This document shows, piece by piece, positions 1 to 5,313 of a stretch of 9,386 nucleotides of DNA. The notes below the pieces were generated by a model. That model was not told the DNA's origin. It made no database searches and worked only from the letters and a program-made list of their open reading frames with translations. Within the stretch, counting starts at the first letter, position 1, and the number at the start of each line of letters is the position of its first letter. The DNA lies in NCBI GenBank assembly GCA_016938095.1, contig JAFGVG010000215.1, positions 1 to 9,386 of the forward strand, written 5' to 3'. The DNA comes from Bacteroidales bacterium (GTDB taxonomy: Bacteria; Bacteroidota; Bacteroidia; Bacteroidales; UBA10428). Position numbers and translations under genes: made by a program.

Positions 1-372
1 CTCCGGCACAACAAGGCCATTATCGCCTACAGTCCTTTGCAGCGTGGTTTACTAACCGGAAAAGTAAAACCCGAAAGGCGTTTTAACGAAGGCGACACCC
101 GCGATGGCAATGCTTTTTTCTCACTTGAAAATGTAATCGAAGTCAATGCTTTCCTCGATAAGCTGAAACCGCTGACCGAAAGCAAAAAGTCTACCCTAAC
201 GCAACTGGTCATCCGATGGACCATTGAACAACCCGGCATTACCATTGCCTTGGTTGGCGCCCGTAATGCAGAACAGGCCATCGAAAATGCCGGAGCCGCC
301 AATATCTGGCTGTCGTCCGATGAAATGGATTTTATCAACGCGGAACTGGGCAAACTGGAATTGGTATTTTAA
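1..372 (+). CDS. aldo/keto reductase, C-terminal part (5' end outside window)
   Basis: This is the last 123 codons of an NADPH-dependent aldo/keto reductase, a cytoplasmic TIM-barrel enzyme that reduces aldehydes and ketones. The frame is open from base 1, so the gene starts upstream; the TTG at position 37 is internal, not a start. Family signatures are clear. IIAYSPLQRGLLTGK (residues 7-21 of the visible part) matches the barrel strand and loop of the family. TQLVIRWTIEQPGITIALVG followed by ARNAEQAIENAGA matches the C-terminal cofactor-binding segment. The terminal helix (LSSDEMDFINAELGKLELVF) is normal and the gene ends cleanly in TAA. The substrate cannot be told from this fragment. The stop codon lies five bases before a heptad-repeat block that probably terminates its transcript. 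Confidence 0.93.
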   Translation, partial: LRHNKAIIAYSPLQRGLLTGKVKPERRFNEGDTRDGNAFFSLENVIEVNAFLDKLKPLTESKKSTLTQLVIRWTIEQPGITIALVGARNAEQAIENAGAANIWLSSDEMDFINAELGKLELVF

Positions 373-376
373 GAAA

Positions 377-446
377 GGCCATTGGCTGTTGGCTATTGGC
401 CATTGGCTGTTGGCTATTGGCTAACAGCTAACAGCTAACAGCTTTT
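377..446 (+). repeat. heptanucleotide repeat block A (10 phased heptads)
   Basis: Ten consecutive 7-mers lie in perfect phase: GGCCATT, GGCTGTT, GGCTATT, then the same three again, then GGCTAAC, AGCTAAC, AGCTAAC and AGCTTTT. The first six form two exact copies of a 21-bp unit (377-397 and 398-418). The second half is close to the reverse complement of the first, so the block can fold on itself. A related block lies at 1480-1521. Both end in AGCTTTT exactly two bases before the TTG of a promoter. The block is non-coding and sits between the aldo/keto reductase and the lipoprotein gene. Confidence 0.9.
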
Positions 447-447
447 T
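405..447 (+). terminator. rho-independent terminator formed by heptad block A
   Basis: Bases 406-421 pair with 427-442: a stem of 16 positions with one A-C mismatch (416/432), two G-U wobbles (412/436 and 419/429) and a 5-base loop (422-426). Five T residues (443-447) follow directly. This is a good intrinsic terminator for the aldo/keto reductase, whose stop is at 372. Pairing was done by eye; no folding energy was computed. Confidence 0.6.
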
Positions 448-448
448 A

Positions 449-479
449 TTGCTTTTAGCAAAGTTTTTTGGTACCTTTC
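449..479 (+). promoter_or_regulatory. Bacteroidetes-type promoter for the lipoprotein operon
   Basis: A -33 TTG (449-451) is followed, after a 20-base spacer, by TACCTTTC (472-479), which fits the phylum's -7 box TAnnTTTG except at the last base. The predicted start of transcription near 486 leaves a leader of about 20 bases before the ATG at 507. The same arrangement with the same spacer occurs at 1524-1554, and 37 of 45 bases are shared between the two elements (440-484 versus 1515-1559). Confidence 0.6.
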
Positions 480-506
480 TTCTTGCGAACCTAAAATCAA
501 TACCAC

Positions 507-707
507 ATGAAAAAAGTATTAAGTATAATTATTGTCATCACCGCCTTTCTGATTGCTTCGTGCAACACAGCGGAAAAGAAAGCCGCGCAAGCCAGGCAGG
601 AAGCAGAAATCAGAAAAATCGACTCCCTTGTATCTGAAATGGACAGCCTGAAAACCGATATTGACCAGTCCGTTCAGGAAATTGATGAATTATTGAACGA
701 TTTATAA
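507..707 (+). CDS. small coiled-coil lipoprotein (Lpp-like in shape)
   Basis: A 66-residue lipoprotein precursor. MKK is followed by a hydrophobic stretch (residues 4-17) and a lipobox ending I-A-S-C, with Cys19 as the probable lipidated residue after signal peptidase II cleavage. The mature chain of 48 residues is charged and almost entirely helical. From Ile38 to Leu66 hydrophobic residues fall in an unbroken 3-4 pattern (I38, L41, M45, L48, I52, S55, I59, L62, L66), predicting an oligomeric coiled coil. In size and layout it resembles Braun's lipoprotein, but it ends in Leu rather than the Lys used to anchor Lpp to peptidoglycan. Homology is not claimed. It is the first gene after the block A promoter and is followed 20 bases later by a secreted charged protein, probably in the same transcript. 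Confidence 0.85.
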   Translation: MKKVLSIIIVITAFLIASCNTAEKKAAQARQEAEIRKIDSLVSEMDSLKTDIDQSVQEIDELLNDL

Positions 708-727
708 ACTTATCCATCCGGAACCAA

Positions 728-1444
728 ATGAAAACACTAATTTATAAAACAAACATGCTGGTACTTTGCCTCGGACTTTTTGCGTTTACAGGCATATATG
801 CCCAAAACCCGCAGGGAAAAAGCAAGAATGTTGAAAAAAAGGAATTGAAGCAGGAGCTTAAAGATACCCTGAATCAAAAAACAGGCGAACTGAAAGGTAA
901 TAAACCCGATAAGGGAGGTAAACCCGGTGACGTTGGTAAACCTGCCAGTGCAGGTAAACCAGACCAGGCAGATAAAAGTGAATCAAAGCCCGAGTCTGCT
1001 GGAGAAACTGATGATGAAATACAAAAAGATATGCCAGATTCCCCTGAACCGGATGACGAACAAACAGAAAAAGCCGCTGATAAAGCTAAGGAAGGACATG
1101 CATATGGCAAAGACAAAGGCGATGTGCAGGGTAAGGAGTTTGGCCAGGAGAGAGCTGAACAGGCAAAAATGAGTCATGAACAGAAATCAAAAGAACTCGA
1201 TTCGGTTGTTACCCAGGGCGAGGATAAAGTAAAAGAAGCCCGTGTGAAAATTGAAGAAGCCAAAACTAAACTTGAAAAAGACAAAAAAGACAAAAAAATA
1301 TCGGATACAGATTATCAGGAAAAGAAAGAGAAAATTGCCAAAGCTGAGGCTGCAGTAGATGACCTCGAAAACAAGGTAAAAAAGGGTAAGGAAATCGAAA
1401 AGCCTTTGGAGGAGCAAGCACCTGAAACGGAAGAGCAAGAATAA
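728..1444 (+). CDS. secreted Lys/Glu-rich protein of unknown function
   Basis: 238 residues with an N-terminal signal peptide (hydrophobic core about residues 9-24, likely cleavage after A25 in GIYA-QNPQ). The family is not recognised. The mature protein has three parts. Residues 64-81 hold three tandem six-residue repeats (GKPGDV, GKPASA, GKPDQA) in a Gly/Pro/Lys-rich stretch. A very acidic linker (93-113) follows. Residues 114-225 are helical and rich in Lys, Glu and Ala, with likely coiled coil from 148 to 220. A Gly/aromatic motif at 123-143 (GHAYG, K-G, GKEFGQ, RA) stands out because Y126 and F138 are two of very few aromatic residues in the mature protein, so it may be a conserved functional site. 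It follows the lipoprotein by 20 bases, with no promoter seen between them. An envelope or periplasmic role is inferred from the signal peptide and neighbour only. Confidence 0.8.
   Translation: MKTLIYKTNMLVLCLGLFAFTGIYAQNPQGKSKNVEKKELKQELKDTLNQKTGELKGNKPDKGGKPGDVGKPASAGKPDQADKSESKPESAGETDDEIQKDMPDSPEPDDEQTEKAADKAKEGHAYGKDKGDVQGKEFGQERAEQAKMSHEQKSKELDSVVTQGEDKVKEARVKIEEAKTKLEKDKKDKKISDTDYQEKKEKIAKAEAAVDDLENKVKKGKEIEKPLEEQAPETEEQE
917..970 (+). repeat. three 18-bp in-frame tandem repeats (GKPxxx)
   Basis: GGTAAACC recurs at 917, 935 and 953, exactly 18 bases apart, encoding GKPGDV, GKPASA and GKPDQA inside the secreted protein gene. The first eight bases of each unit are identical; the remaining ten diverge. 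Repeat number could vary between strains without a frameshift. Confidence 0.85.
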
Positions 1445-1479
1445 AATCGTACCGGTTACAATAAAAATTATCTACTCAA

Positions 1480-1521
1480 AGCTAACGGCCAATAGCTAAC
1501 GGCTAACGGCCAATAGCTTTT
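1480..1521 (+). repeat. heptanucleotide repeat block B (6 phased heptads)
   Basis: Six 7-mers in perfect phase: AGCTAAC, GGCCAAT, AGCTAAC, GGCTAAC, GGCCAAT, AGCTTTT. They are of the same kind as the block at 377-446 and end in the same AGCTTTT, again two bases before the TTG of a promoter. Some units are the reverse complement of units in block A (GGCCAAT pairs with ATTGGCC), so the two blocks are related but not simple copies. Confidence 0.85.
1481..1521 (+). terminator. possible intrinsic terminator formed by heptad block B
   Basis: GCTAACGGCC (1481-1490) can pair with GGCCAATAGC (1508-1517) at 8 of 10 positions, with a 2-base internal mismatch and a 17-base loop, followed by TTTT (1518-1521). 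This is weaker than the hairpin in block A but in the same place relative to the T-tract. It would end the transcript of the secreted protein gene that stops at 1444. Confidence 0.35.
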
Positions 1522-1523
1522 CC

Positions 1524-1554
1524 TTGCTTTCGGTAAAGTTTTTTGTTAACTTTC
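1524..1554 (+). promoter_or_regulatory. Bacteroidetes-type promoter for dodecin
   Basis: TTG (1524-1526), a 20-base spacer and TAACTTTC (1547-1554) match the phylum's -33/-7 promoter form. The expected transcription start near 1561 leaves a leader of about 20 bases before the ATG at 1580. Spacer length, distance to the upstream heptads and most of the spacer sequence match the promoter at 449-479. Confidence 0.6.
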
Positions 1555-1579
1555 TTTTTACTAACATAAATCCAATCCC

Positions 1580-1783
1580 ATGGCAGTTTTAAAAGTTATC
1601 GAATTGCTGGCATCGTCAGAAAAAAGCTGGGAAGATGCTGCACAAAATGCCGTTAAAATGGCCAGTAAAACCATTAACGGTATACGTTCTGTTTATGTTC
1701 AGGATATGAGCGCAGTGGTAAAAGGCGACAGGATTGTTGAATTCCGCGTCAACGCCAAAATTTCGTTTGAAGTACTGAGCTAA
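1580..1783 (+). CDS. dodecin family protein
   Basis: A complete 67-residue dodecin. Family members assemble into hollow 12-subunit spheres, and several bind or store flavins in the cytoplasm. The full pattern is present: strand 1 (KVIELLASS, residues 5-13), one amphipathic helix (SWEDAAQNAVKMASKTI, 16-32), then two long strands (RSVYVQDMSAVV, 36-47, and IVEFRVNAKISFEV, 52-65). Aligned by eye to the archaeal dodecin, the flavin-stacking Trp36 corresponds to Ser37 here and the isoalloxazine-contacting Gln55 to Arg56. Flavin binding in the classical mode is therefore doubtful even though the fold is clear. The gene is monocistronic, driven by the promoter at 1524-1554, and faces the convergent H1-like gene across a hairpin. 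Confidence 0.93.
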   Translation: MAVLKVIELLASSEKSWEDAAQNAVKMASKTINGIRSVYVQDMSAVVKGDRIVEFRVNAKISFEVLS

Positions 1784-1800
1784 GGAATTAAAACCCTTTT

Positions 1801-1842
1801 AAAAAACAGGACTGTGTAAAAAGTCGGACCTTTTACACAGTC
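1801..1842 (-). terminator. intrinsic terminator between dodecin and H1-like genes
   Basis: A perfect 12-bp inverted repeat (GACTGTGTAAAA at 1810-1821 and its complement at 1831-1842) encloses a 9-base loop. Read on the minus strand, the stem is followed after three bases by six T residues (complement of 1801-1806), making a good terminator for the H1-like gene that stops at 1857. On the plus strand no T-run follows the stem, although the stem's own descending arm begins with TTTT. It may also slow or end dodecin transcripts. Confidence 0.75.
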
Positions 1843-1856
1843 ACTGAAAGGACAGG

Positions 1857-2561
1857 TTATGCTTTTTTCGCAGCAACCTTTGCTTTGGCAACCGTCTTTT
1901 TTGCCTTGGCGGCGACTGGTTTTGCCTTGGCTACAGCTTTTTTGGCAACCGCTTTGGCTTTCGGAGCGGCTTTCTTTGCTACGGTTTTTTTAGCCTTGGC
2001 AGCTGGTTTTGCTTTTGCTACTGCTTTTTTTGCCTTTGCGGCAGTGGTTTTTGCTTTAGCAACTGTCTTTTTTGCTTTGGCTGCAGTTTTGCCTGCCTTT
2101 GCGGCTACGGCTTTCTTTGCACCGGCAACTTTTTTACCGGCACCGGCAGCTGCTTTTTTTACCTTAGCAACTGTTTTGGTTGCTTTTGCTGTAATTTTTT
2201 TAGCTTTTGCAGCAGGTTTTGCGGCTTTTTTAGCAGCGGGTTTTGCGACCTTTGCTGCAGCCTTCTTCGTTTTAGCAGCAGCTTTTTTGGGTTTTTCCTT
2301 TAAGTTATCCGTCATCTTTGTAATTTGTTTATCAGCTTGTTTAACAATTTTCTTTCCTGCTTTTTTAATTTTTTTCATGGCTTCTTCAGCCTTATCTTCT
2401 GCTTTATCCGCAAACTTTCCTATCTTTTTCTTCATATCACTCTTATCAAACTCATCCAGTTTATCTTCAACGTAATCTTCTGCCTTATCCAAAAGCTTTT
2501 TAGCCTTGCTTAAAAGGCCCTCATCTTTTGAGGATTGTCTGGAATTTGATTTATCTGCCAT
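1857..2561 (-). CDS. histone H1-like Lys/Ala-rich DNA-binding protein
   Basis: 234 residues with two distinct parts. Residues 13-90 are predicted helical with mixed charge (KAKKLLDKAEDYVEDKLDEF and similar amphipathic stretches). Residues 91-234 contain only Ala, Lys, Val, Thr, Pro and Gly plus one Ile. There are no acidic residues and no Arg, and AKAKKTVAKAK-like blocks recur near 161-170, 189-196 and 219-228. Such tails are known from eukaryotic H1 and bacterial H1-like proteins (Chlamydia Hc2, Bordetella BpH1, the HupB tail), where they bind DNA non-specifically and compact the nucleoid; that role is inferred here. The start at 2561 (MADKSNSRQ) is chosen because the frame's further upstream extension reads AT-rich spacer and would overlap the divergent gene at 2700. 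The low-complexity tail could change length by repeat slippage. Confidence 0.85.
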   Translation of the reverse strand: MADKSNSRQSSKDEGLLSKAKKLLDKAEDYVEDKLDEFDKSDMKKKIGKFADKAEDKAEEAMKKIKKAGKKIVKQADKQITKMTDNLKEKPKKAAAKTKKAAAKVAKPAAKKAAKPAAKAKKITAKATKTVAKVKKAAAGAGKKVAGAKKAVAAKAGKTAAKAKKTVAKAKTTAAKAKKAVAKAKPAAKAKKTVAKKAAPKAKAVAKKAVAKAKPVAAKAKKTVAKAKVAAKKA

Positions 2562-2699
2562 GGCTTTAATGATTAAATTACTATAGTTAGGATTACTGAA
2601 TATTTTTCTGATAAATTTGTTTATGTTTTCATAAAGATAAACATTTGATCTATACCCACGTAAAAAAAATATTAACTTAAATAATAGCCATTCAATAAT
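2562..2699. promoter_or_regulatory. divergent AT-rich promoter region
   Basis: This 138-base spacer separates two divergent genes and should hold both promoters. On the plus strand, TAAATTTG (2612-2619) matches the -7 consensus perfectly but has only a poor -33 (TTA at 2587, spacer 22). On the minus strand, TTG (complement of 2693-2695), a 21-base spacer and TATTTTTT (complement of 2664-2671) is a possible promoter for the H1-like gene. In DNA this AT-rich such matches can arise by chance. Confidence 0.35.
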
Positions 2700-3089
2700 A
2701 TGCGCAGCATCACGATTAACGAGAAAATACAGGTGATTCAGCAGGATGATCACATCTTCAGGTACATCGCTATTAACAATTGTACACTCGATATGGACAC
2801 GCTGGAGAAGATGACAAAGACAGGTGATGAATGGAATCAGGATCACCTTTGTGCAAATCTGATGGACATCCGCAACATGTTTTTCATCGATTCCAAAACC
2901 AGGGCATACGCTGCTGCCCAATACAGACCTCATGTTGCAGGAACCGCCATCCTTGTCGATTCCAAAATATCGAGCTCCTTTGCCAACCTCTATCTCAGGT
3001 TCAGCAAACCAAAGGTGCCAACCCGGCTTTTTACCAGCGAGGAAGAAGCCCTACGGTGGCTCAGGGAACAAATACGGAAAAGAAGTTAG
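2700..3089 (+). CDS. STAS-like / DUF7793-type cytoplasmic protein
   Basis: 129 residues, no signal peptide or membrane segment. It resembles a group of small Bacteroidetes proteins with a STAS/SpoIIAA-like alpha-beta fold. Supporting segments are the short N-terminal strands (ITINEKIQVIQQDDHIFRYI), the central CANLMDIRNMFFIDSKTRAY (51-70), the strand GTAILVDSKISSSFANLYLR (81-100), and the C-terminal KPKVPTRLFTSEEEALRWL (104-122), which is the most typical part. STAS-like proteins often act as regulatory binding partners, but no partner is visible here, and the function is unknown. The family assignment is from memory of the motif pattern. The next gene starts 66 bases downstream on the same strand with no recognisable promoter between, so co-transcription with the VWA gene is possible. 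Confidence 0.75.
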   Translation: MRSITINEKIQVIQQDDHIFRYIAINNCTLDMDTLEKMTKTGDEWNQDHLCANLMDIRNMFFIDSKTRAYAAAQYRPHVAGTAILVDSKISSSFANLYLRFSKPKVPTRLFTSEEEALRWLREQIRKRS

Positions 3090-3155
3090 TGAAACATACT
3101 CTTATTAAACACGTATCGTTCAATAGAGATTAACCAAATCACCTATTCAACGCAG

Positions 3156-4571
3156 ATGATGAACAAAAAAATAAGGTATGGATGTTCAAGGCTCATGCTG
3201 CTGATGGCTTTTATGGTATGTTTTGTGAGCCTGCCGGCAACCGGTCAGCAAAATCCGCCTAAATACCAACCTCCCGAAACCAGGATACTGTTCATTTTTG
3301 ATGCTTCACAAAGCATGCTGGGCATGTGGCAAAAGAAAACAAAGATTGCCATTGCCCGCGAGGTACTCATACACATTATCGACAGCCTCGAAACGGTTCC
3401 TAACGTAAAGATGGCGCTCAGAATGTATGGTCACCAGAGCCCTGTACCCCCTCAGAATTGTAAGGATACCAAACTTGAAGTGCCTTTTGCCTCCGGAAAT
3501 GCGTCTCTTATCAGGCAAAAGCTGCGTTTTGTCGTACCCAAAGGAACTACACCCATTGCCTACTCACTCGAAATGGGGGGAAAAGATTTTCCACCCGATG
3601 TGGAAAACTGCAGAAATGTGATTATACTGATCACTGATGGGGTGGAAGCATGCGACGGTGATGCCTGTGCCGTTTCGCAGGACCTTCAGCGAAAAGGAAT
3701 TGTTTTAAAACCATTCGTTATTGGCATTGGCATTGATGAAAATTTTGAGCACACCTTTAATTGTATTGGCAATTACTACAACGCCACACACGAGGAAAAG
3801 CTCGGTGAAATTATGGAAGTGGTCATCAGCCAGGCCCTCAACGCTACCACGGCACAGATCAACCTGCTCGACCAGGGAGGTAATCCCACGGAAACCAATG
3901 TAAACTGTACCTTCTACGATAATGTATCAGGAAAAATTTACTATAACTATATTCATACCCTCAATCATCGCGGACTACCCGACACACTGACGCTTGACCA
4001 CCTGCCGGTATACCGAATGCGCGTGAATACGTTACCCCCCGTAGATGTTGGTAATATAAAACTGTTGCCCGGCAAACACACCATCATTGCAGCTGATGTG
4101 CCCCAGGGAACCCTTGTGGTAAAAGCCGCAGATCCCCTGCAATACCGTGGCATTGAGTTCATTGTCAGAAAATCCGGTACCATGGCCACACTCAACATGC
4201 AAAAAATGTACAACGAAGAAAAATACCTGACCGGCAAATACGATCTCGAAGTACCTGTTCTTCCGCGCATTTACCTGAACAATGTAGATATCAAACAAAG
4301 CCACACCACCACCATCGAAATTCCAAGGCCCGGATTGGTGACACTGATACGATCAGCTGTGGGATACGGCAGCATTTACCTGCGGAAAAGCAGTTCCGAC
4401 GAAGAATGGGTGTACAACCTCGATAACACGGTGAAAAACGAAACCCTGCAGTTGCAGCCCGGCAAATACAGGGTGGTGTTCAGGGCCATGAATGCCAAAA
4501 TGACACTCTACACGGTCAACAAAGTTTTCGAAGTACGATCCGGCGCTTCGGAAGTTATTCAACTTTATTAA
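3156..4571 (+). CDS. secreted von Willebrand factor A domain protein
   Basis: 471 residues with a signal peptide (hydrophobic core about 13-28, cleavage near residue 30 before QQNPPK). Residues about 42-230 form a VWA domain with an apparently complete metal-ion-dependent adhesion site: D49-A-S51-Q-S53 (FDASQS), the threonines of GTTPI (131-132) and D161 of ITDGVEACDGD. The domain should bind Mg2+ and a protein ligand in the periplasm or on the cell surface. Four Cys (102, 152, 166, 171) could form disulfides there. Residues 235-471 appear to be three related beta-rich units of about 75-84 residues. No transmembrane segment or T9SS tail is seen at the C-terminus, so the protein is probably periplasmic or surface-associated through partners. 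Two ATGs are adjacent (3156 and 3159); either could be the start. Confidence 0.88.
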   Translation: MMNKKIRYGCSRLMLLMAFMVCFVSLPATGQQNPPKYQPPETRILFIFDASQSMLGMWQKKTKIAIAREVLIHIIDSLETVPNVKMALRMYGHQSPVPPQNCKDTKLEVPFASGNASLIRQKLRFVVPKGTTPIAYSLEMGGKDFPPDVENCRNVIILITDGVEACDGDACAVSQDLQRKGIVLKPFVIGIGIDENFEHTFNCIGNYYNATHEEKLGEIMEVVISQALNATTAQINLLDQGGNPTETNVNCTFYDNVSGKIYYNYIHTLNHRGLPDTLTLDHLPVYRMRVNTLPPVDVGNIKLLPGKHTIIAADVPQGTLVVKAADPLQYRGIEFIVRKSGTMATLNMQKMYNEEKYLTGKYDLEVPVLPRIYLNNVDIKQSHTTTIEIPRPGLVTLIRSAVGYGSIYLRKSSSDEEWVYNLDNTVKNETLQLQPGKYRVVFRAMNAKMTLYTVNKVFEVRSGASEVIQLY

Positions 4572-4604
4572 AACTTAGCACACCCATATTGCTGCTGGTT
4601 TTTG

Positions 4605-4650
4605 TTTACCCCGGTTTAAAATAGCATAAAAGAGATTTCCCCGGATTAAA
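4605..4650 (+). promoter_or_regulatory. direct repeat upstream of the ECF sigma operon
   Basis: TTTACCCCGGTTTAAA (4605-4620) and ATTTCCCCGGATTAAA (4635-4650) match at 13 of 16 bases and are spaced exactly 30 bases, about three turns of the helix, which suits a DNA-binding dimer. Immediately after the second copy, AAC (4649-4651) and GTC (4669-4671) lie 17 bases apart, a spacing like that of ECF-type -35/-10 elements. Autoregulation by the sigma factor is therefore possible but unproven. Confidence 0.35.
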
Positions 4651-4702
4651 CCTTTCGCGGCAGACATAGTCAAAGTATTAATAATTCGCGTTACAATCAG
4701 GC

Positions 4703-5263
4703 ATGGGCGACAGAACATCCGTTCACACCGACAGGGAACTGGTAGCGCTTTTCCGGATAAAAGAGAAGCGCCATTATGCTTTTGACCTGATTGTAAAAAA
4801 ATACCAGGAAAAACTATACTGGCATATCCGGAAGTTGCTGATTAACCATGACGATACCGACGATACCCTGCAGAATACCTTCGTAAAAGCCTGGGGAGCG
4901 CTCGATGGCTTCAGGGAAGATGCCGGTTTATATACCTGGTTGTACCGCATTGCCACCAACGAAGCGCTTACATTGCTAAACCACAAAAGAAGAAGGCTGA
5001 TGTTGCCGCTGGTGGATGTTGAAAAGCAACTGACAGCCTCACTTGAAACCGATGAATACTTTAATGGCGACGAATTACAGCTGGCATTGCAGAAAGCCTT
5101 GCTCAAACTCCCCGATAAGCAGCGGTTGGTTTTCAATATGAAATATTTCAATGAAATGAAATACGAGGAAATGGCCGAAATATTGGAGACATCGGTTGGC
5201 GCATTAAAGGCTTCCTATCATCTGGCCGTTAAAAAAATTGAAAAATTTATAACAGAACACTAA
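4703..5263 (+). CDS. ECF-type RNA polymerase sigma factor
   Basis: 186 residues, the normal size for an extracytoplasmic-function sigma factor lacking region 1 and region 3. Sigma-2 spans about 24-98: the core-binding helix (YAFDLIVKKYQEKLYWHIRK), the region DDTDDTLQNTFVKAW, and the -10 recognition helix TWLYRIATNEALTLL (78-92) followed by the basic NHKRRR. Sigma-4 spans about 127-182: LPDKQRLVFNMKYFNEMKYE, then the helix-turn-helix EEMAEILETSVGALKASYHL (155-174), which contacts the -35 element. It directs RNA polymerase to an envelope-type regulon. It is the first gene of a three-gene operon with a membrane protein that is its likely anti-sigma factor. A direct repeat and an ECF-like promoter candidate lie just upstream. 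Confidence 0.95.
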   Translation: MGDRTSVHTDRELVALFRIKEKRHYAFDLIVKKYQEKLYWHIRKLLINHDDTDDTLQNTFVKAWGALDGFREDAGLYTWLYRIATNEALTLLNHKRRRLMLPLVDVEKQLTASLETDEYFNGDELQLALQKALLKLPDKQRLVFNMKYFNEMKYEEMAEILETSVGALKASYHLAVKKIEKFITEH

Positions 5264-5313
5264 ACCTTTTATACTTTTAAACATCAAATAAAAGCAGGAA
5301 GAACTAAAATATC

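Noticed and set aside
377..446. CRISPR array
   Set aside because: Units are 7 bp with no spacers, and no cas genes are near; this is a short tandem repeat.
449..637. Overlapping open frame of 62 codons across the lipoprotein start
   Set aside because: It starts inside the promoter and overlaps a gene with a clear lipobox in another frame; the translation has no protein-like features.
1885..2475. Long plus-strand open frame of Ala/Phe-rich protein opposite the H1-like gene
   Set aside because: It is the mirror of Lys/Ala codons (Lys AAA/AAG reads as Phe/Leu on the other strand), so it is a composition artefact.
2562..2933. N-terminal extension of the H1-like gene by 124 codons to position 2933
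   Set aside because: The added stretch lies antisense to the first part of the 2700-3089 gene and then reads AT-rich spacer; MADKSNSRQ at 2561 is a natural start for a soluble protein.
4572..4600. Terminator directly after the VWA gene
   Set aside because: No stem with a following T-run could be found by eye in this gap.
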